64,000 nucleotides of DNA, from positions 186,001 through 250,000 of the forward strand of contig JABIFF010000008.1 of assembly GCA_018650845.1 (NCBI GenBank), written 5' to 3'. The first letter of the stretch is position 1, and each line of letters starts with the position of its first letter. Positions 60,877-64,000 of the stretch are shown here, one piece after another. Under the pieces are notes generated by a model that saw only the letters and a program-made list of their open reading frames with translations, was not told the origin of the DNA and ran no database searches. The position numbers and the translations under genes are program-made. This DNA comes from Chloroflexota bacterium (GTDB taxonomy: Bacteria; Chloroflexota; Dehalococcoidia; Lucifugimonadales; Lucifugimonadaceae).

Positions 60877-62265
60877 TTAGAAAATTGTTCCTACGCCGGT
60901 TACGTTTCGGACAATTTCACGATCTTCTTGATCACGGATGATCTTTTCGGTCATCACATCTGGGTCGCCCCATTGATCGAGGAGGATTTTTAACAGACGA
61001 GCCTGTATTTCGGCGTGCTCGGGAACTCCAGCCAAGTTCGTGAACTCTCCGGGATCTGTTTCGAGATTGTAGAGTTCAAGCTCAACAGGATCGCCGTGTC
61101 CGTAGCAAAGCTTCCAATCGCCAGATCGAACCATGCCCAACGCACGATCGGTACCGTGAGCAAAGTGTTCTGAGATGGCTACATCATTGAGAGTAGACGT
61201 GTCGCCTTCGAGTGCCGGAACGAGCGATTGCCCATCGAGGTCCCATTTGTCGAGTTCGACACCAGCGATATCGAGAATCGTTGCTACTGCATCGACATTC
61301 GATACGGCTTCGGATACTCGTTGCCCGCCTTCGAACTTGCCGGGCCATGAAATCTGCAATGGAACGTTTGCCGACTGTTCGTAGAAGCACATCTTTCGCC
61401 ACAGACCGTGTTCGCCAAGCATGTCGCCATGATCAGATGTGTGGACGATAACCGTGTTCTCAGCAAGCCCTTGCTCTTCAAGAACGTCCATCAGATGACC
61501 GATTTTGTCATCGAGATATTCACAGAGTCCGAAATAGGCGGCTCGTGCTCGTGCTATTTCGTCGTCGGTCCATTTTCCGTCGAGTCCGAACATCTGGCGC
61601 AATCGTTCTGCGGATGGCGGGAGATTGTCTAAGTGACCTTCTGGCAGATTCGGCATATCGACGTTGTCTGGGTAGTACTTCGAAAAGTACGGTTCAGGAA
61701 CGATAAACGGGAAGTGCGGTGCGATGAAGCCGACGCACATGGCGAATGGTTTTTCGTGGCGCGCCGGGTCGGAGAGATATTCGACTGCTGCTTTTTCCAT
61801 AGCATCGTCAGCTTCAATCATCGGGCTTGTGCCGGGATCGGCTTCGCGTACTCCGTACCAATCTTCAGGAGCAGTTGGAATGCCATCCGACCATCGGTAA
61901 TGGTCGAGAGGTGCTTCGATGTGCGGGTCTCTCGATAGCTGTTCTTCGAAACCGTGCAGTGGATCGGGACCTACCAAGTGCATCTTGCCGTTCAACGCCG
62001 TGTCATAGCCCTCATTGCGGAGCAGGTACGGCCAAGTGAGCTTGTCGACAGCCATTGGCTTCGTGTTGTCCCAAACTTCGATGCTCGAAACGTACTGTCC
62101 CGTCATGAAAGATGCCCGTGATGGGATGCACAACGGCGAATTGCAGTAGTTGGCGTCGAAGGTGGTGCCTTGAGCAGCAAGACGATCCATGTTCGGCGTT
62201 TCGATAATCGGGTGACCGTATGTCGACGAAAATTGCGCACCGTGCTCGTCGGACATGATTACCAA
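60877..62265 (-). CDS. Sulfatase (alkaline phosphatase superfamily)
   Basis: Hydrolyses a sulfate ester. C46-I-P-S-R50 is the C-x-P-S-R motif whose Cys is turned into formylglycine; metal residues lie in MSDEHG (after beta-1), HTSDHGDMLGEHG near 290 and the closing region. 462 residues from TTG at 62263-62265, without signal peptide, so it may be cytoplasmic. That start cuts the beta-1 strand: a sulfatase normally begins KPNFLVIMSDEH, and those codons are present upstream with no ATG/GTG/TTG before them; ATT at 62290-62292, after AGAGAG, is a candidate start (471 residues). Next to a Zn-alcohol dehydrogenase gene (co-directional). Confidence 0.88.
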   Translation of the reverse strand: MVIMSDEHGAQFSSTYGHPIIETPNMDRLAAQGTTFDANYCNSPLCIPSRASFMTGQYVSSIEVWDNTKPMAVDKLTWPYLLRNEGYDTALNGKMHLVGPDPLHGFEEQLSRDPHIEAPLDHYRWSDGIPTAPEDWYGVREADPGTSPMIEADDAMEKAAVEYLSDPARHEKPFAMCVGFIAPHFPFIVPEPYFSKYYPDNVDMPNLPEGHLDNLPPSAERLRQMFGLDGKWTDDEIARARAAYFGLCEYLDDKIGHLMDVLEEQGLAENTVIVHTSDHGDMLGEHGLWRKMCFYEQSANVPLQISWPGKFEGGQRVSEAVSNVDAVATILDIAGVELDKWDLDGQSLVPALEGDTSTLNDVAISEHFAHGTDRALGMVRSGDWKLCYGHGDPVELELYNLETDPGEFTNLAGVPEHAEIQARLLKILLDQWGDPDVMTEKIIRDQEDREIVRNVTGVGTIF

Positions 62266-62343
62266 GAAGTTGGGTTTTGATTGCGAAGTAATTTTTATTC
62301 TCTCTAATCGATTTATATGGCTTGGATTGGTCCCGATCCGTGA

Positions 62344-63465
62344 CTACGGCGTGATCACGGCGCGAGTAACTTCACTGCCGGTCTGAGTGCCAAGCCATTC
62401 TGCAGTTTCAAACGCCTTGCCGATCTGATCGAGCGGGAATTCGTGTGACACAACGGTTGTCAGTGGGTACTTGTCGGCAGTTCGTTCGAGGAAGTCGATA
62501 GCGTTCGGGATGATCCATGGATCGTAGTGCTGAATTCCGTAGAAGCGCACCTGGTTCGAAACCATCGTGGAAACATCAATTGAAGCGAATGAGTTTGGTG
62601 AAATATGGCCAACTTCGAGGTAAACCCCTCGCATGCGAACCATCTTGAGTCCTTCTTCGACAACAGCGGGGAAGCCAACGACTTCGATCACTTTGTCGGC
62701 ACCGATTCCGTTAGTGAGTTCCATCACTCGGTCGATACGAGATTCAGGAGTGTCGTACTCGTTCATGTCGATAGTGTGAGTTGCTCCACACTGCAATGCG
62801 AGTTCAAGTCGAGGCTTCTGGCTATCGATCACGATAACCTTCGATGCACCCAATTCACGAGCAACCGCAGTAGCGTTTACGCCTAAGCCACCTGCACCCT
62901 GAACGACTACTGTGTCCCCGAGTCTGATCTCACCCAAATGCATCGCTTCGTAAACCTGTGCTAAAGCACAGTTGATAGGTGCTGCCGCGGCGTTGCTAAT
63001 GGAGTCGGGTAGTTTGAATACATAGTTTGGGCTTCGGAGGTAGTAGTACTGAGCGAAGCCACCGTTGCAAACTGGCCATTCATCGAGTGGCTTGCGACCC
63101 ATTCGGAATTTGCAGGCTCCGAACTCACCACGAAGGCAGTTGTAGCAGCGGGCGCAAGGGAAGAAATATGAGTAGGCAACTCGGTCGCCTTCTTTGAGTG
63201 GTCGACGGAGCGAGTCGGTGGTGACCTTGTTGCCCATCGCCGCAACTTCACCCATCATCTCGTGTCCGAATACGAACGGGTCTCGTGGTGGAGCACCTTC
63301 AGGAATTCCATCACCGCGCCACATGTGAAGATCGGAACCACAGACACTGGTTGCACGCACTCGCACTTGGATAGCATCGGATTCAAGTTCAGGTAGCGGT
63401 AAATCCCGCATCTTCCAGCTCTTGTCGGCGTCATGCCAAACTGCTGAAGTTCCCATTTGTGCCAT
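62344..63465 (-). CDS. Zinc-dependent alcohol dehydrogenase (sorbitol/threonine dehydrogenase type)
   Basis: Medium-chain dehydrogenase, 373 residues. Catalytic zinc: TSVCGSDLHMW (Cys) and VFGHEMMGE (His, Glu); structural zinc lobe PCARCYNCLRGEFGAC; Rossmann GAGGLGVNATAVA near 190 with D after beta-2 (VIVIDSQKPR) for NAD. ATG at 63465 is set by GAGGAG six bases upstream; the longer frame to 63498 is not supported. First gene of the minus-strand cluster. Its product would be a ketone or aldehyde formed from a sugar alcohol or a desulfated alcohol. Confidence 0.9.
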   Translation of the reverse strand: MAQMGTSAVWHDADKSWKMRDLPLPELESDAIQVRVRATSVCGSDLHMWRGDGIPEGAPPRDPFVFGHEMMGEVAAMGNKVTTDSLRRPLKEGDRVAYSYFFPCARCYNCLRGEFGACKFRMGRKPLDEWPVCNGGFAQYYYLRSPNYVFKLPDSISNAAAAPINCALAQVYEAMHLGEIRLGDTVVVQGAGGLGVNATAVARELGASKVIVIDSQKPRLELALQCGATHTIDMNEYDTPESRIDRVMELTNGIGADKVIEVVGFPAVVEEGLKMVRMRGVYLEVGHISPNSFASIDVSTMVSNQVRFYGIQHYDPWIIPNAIDFLERTADKYPLTTVVSHEFPLDQIGKAFETAEWLGTQTGSEVTRAVITP

Positions 63466-63695
63466 CGTAATCTCCTCGGCGAATTGAGGGTGCGACAACG
63501 TGCGTCATTGCCCCTAAATGTGATGGCAAATAATTTATTCCCGTTTGCGGGAAGTCACAATAAGCGGCAAGAGCAATTTTTCGGTCACCTGTGAGCAAAT
63601 TCAGAGAATAGAATTCCGCTGAACTTATTTTGTTTTGCGAAATCTGGCTACCTCCAAGCTCAGATTGACCATTTATCAGAAGCGAGCAGTAACGA

Positions 63696-64000
63696 ATGAC
63701 ATTGTCGAACTGGCGATCACGCGCAGGTACAACTTTTCAAACTGAAAAACGGCCGGCGTCAGGATCAAAAGGTGTCGTGGTCACAAACCACCCTCTTGGA
63801 ACCGCTGCCGGTTCAGAAATGCTGCTGGCTGGTGGTAACGCGATCGACGCGGCGATAGCTTCGTTGTTTGCGTTGACAGTGGTTGAGCCGATGATGATGG
63901 GTATTTTCGGGGCAGGGCATATGAATGTTCGGCTCGCCAATGGTGAACACCATGTGATCGACGGTTATGCCACGGCTCCGGCTGCCAGCACTGAAGATAT
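63696..64000 (+). CDS. Gamma-glutamyltransferase, N-terminal part (cut by window end)
   Basis: 101 residues visible of a gamma-glutamyltranspeptidase-family proenzyme. The block KGVVVTNHPLGTAAGSEML followed by LAGGNAIDAAIASLFALTVVEP and GIFGAGHMNVRLANG is the classic start of the family. No signal peptide precedes it, so this may be a cytoplasmic or acyl-hydrolase-like member. ATG with a modest ribosome site; divergent from the cluster on the minus strand. The autocatalytic Thr and C-terminal half lie outside the window. Confidence 0.88.
   Translation, partial: MTLSNWRSRAGTTFQTEKRPASGSKGVVVTNHPLGTAAGSEMLLAGGNAIDAAIASLFALTVVEPMMMGIFGAGHMNVRLANGEHHVIDGYATAPAASTED

Noticed and set aside
60877-62344. 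Frameshift or in-frame fusion between the alcohol dehydrogenase and the sulfatase
   Set aside because: The two share one reading frame across a TAG stop (62344-62346), which could suggest read-through, but the dehydrogenase ends at its usual C-terminus and the intervening 15-20 residues are not domain-like; a separate start for the sulfatase is simpler.
1-64000. tRNA, rRNA, CRISPR, insertion sequence or phage genes
   Set aside because: No TpsiC-arm-like GGTTCGAATCC in a cloverleaf context, no regular repeat-spacer array and no transposase, integrase or phage protein was seen in reading both strands. A tRNAscan or CRISPR tool run could confirm this.

Overview
The window reads as a dense, gene-rich bacterial chromosome segment of about half GC, with short intergenic gaps, several convergent genes that end within 0-10 bp of each other, and frequent TTG start codons. 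Nothing in it is plasmid, phage or transposon. The gene content points to a marine Chloroflexota bacterium, most likely of the SAR202 / Dehalococcoidia-like lineage: three divergent enolase-superfamily (mandelate racemase subgroup) paralogues, many short-chain dehydrogenases, aldo-keto reductases and MFS transporters, a succinate dehydrogenase with a CCG-domain third subunit, and a radical-SAM (Ahb-type) heme pathway pair. This taxonomic call is inference from gene content; no search was run.

Layout. 0.05-5.1 kb (+): NAD kinase, a NUDIX hydrolase and an sdhA-sdhB-CCG subunit operon closed by a terminator. 5.4-9.4 kb: an enolase-superfamily enzyme, an unknown protein, a DHRS6-like SDR and malate dehydrogenase. 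9.5-16 kb: a MazG-like pyrophosphohydrolase, an acyl-CoA carboxylase beta chain, folP-folK, a CopD-like membrane protein, a TlpA-like lipoprotein thioredoxin and glycyl-tRNA synthetase. 16-28 kb: an SDR, an SRPBCC-amidase pair, an Fe-S aldo-keto reductase, a galactonate-dehydratase-like enolase, a two-gene version of the D-glutamate cyclase DGLUCY, MFS, CoxG-like, double VOC, RidA and fumarase. 28-36.5 kb: MFS, ahbC-ahbD-like radical SAM pair, DinB, a third enolase-superfamily enzyme, a TIM-barrel sugar isomerase/epimerase and MFS. 36.6-41.5 kb: an HpcH/HpaI aldolase and three NHL beta-propellers that keep the catalytic residues of peptidylglycine alpha-amidating lyase (PAL). 41.6-45.1 kb: Fur-family regulator, SRPBCC, PIG-L deacetylase and the primary sigma factor RpoD. 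45.4-53.3 kb: alcohol dehydrogenase, aminotransferase, class I fructose-bisphosphate aldolase, M20 peptidase, a catalytically odd SDR and a class V aminotransferase. 53.4-63.5 kb (-): one long co-directional run (Zn-alcohol dehydrogenase, sulfatase, GlcD, Gfo/Idh/MocA, two aldo-keto reductases, GlcE, GlcF). 63.7 kb to the end: the start of a gamma-glutamyltransferase.

How the genes fit together. Central carbon enzymes (SdhAB-CCG, fumarase, malate dehydrogenase, class I aldolase) sit among a scattered catabolic repertoire suited to oxidising sugar acids, alpha-hydroxy acids and sulfated or amidated organics. The enolase-superfamily enzymes, SDRs and HpcH/HpaI aldolase could form a dehydratase-to-aldolase route for sugar acids. 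PAL-like lyases (glyoxylate release in the known family), the GlcDEF oxidase (glycolate to glyoxylate) and the class V aminotransferase (often glyoxylate-using) converge on C2 metabolism.

The least ordinary points are the PAL-like triplet, the glc cluster with its GlcD gene separated from GlcEF by four sugar-type oxidoreductase or spacer positions, an apparent AUU start codon inside that cluster, a 27-bp terminator present identically behind two unrelated genes, and several families of intergenic palindromes whose arms covary. No rRNA, tRNA, CRISPR array, insertion sequence, attachment site or replication origin was recognised.
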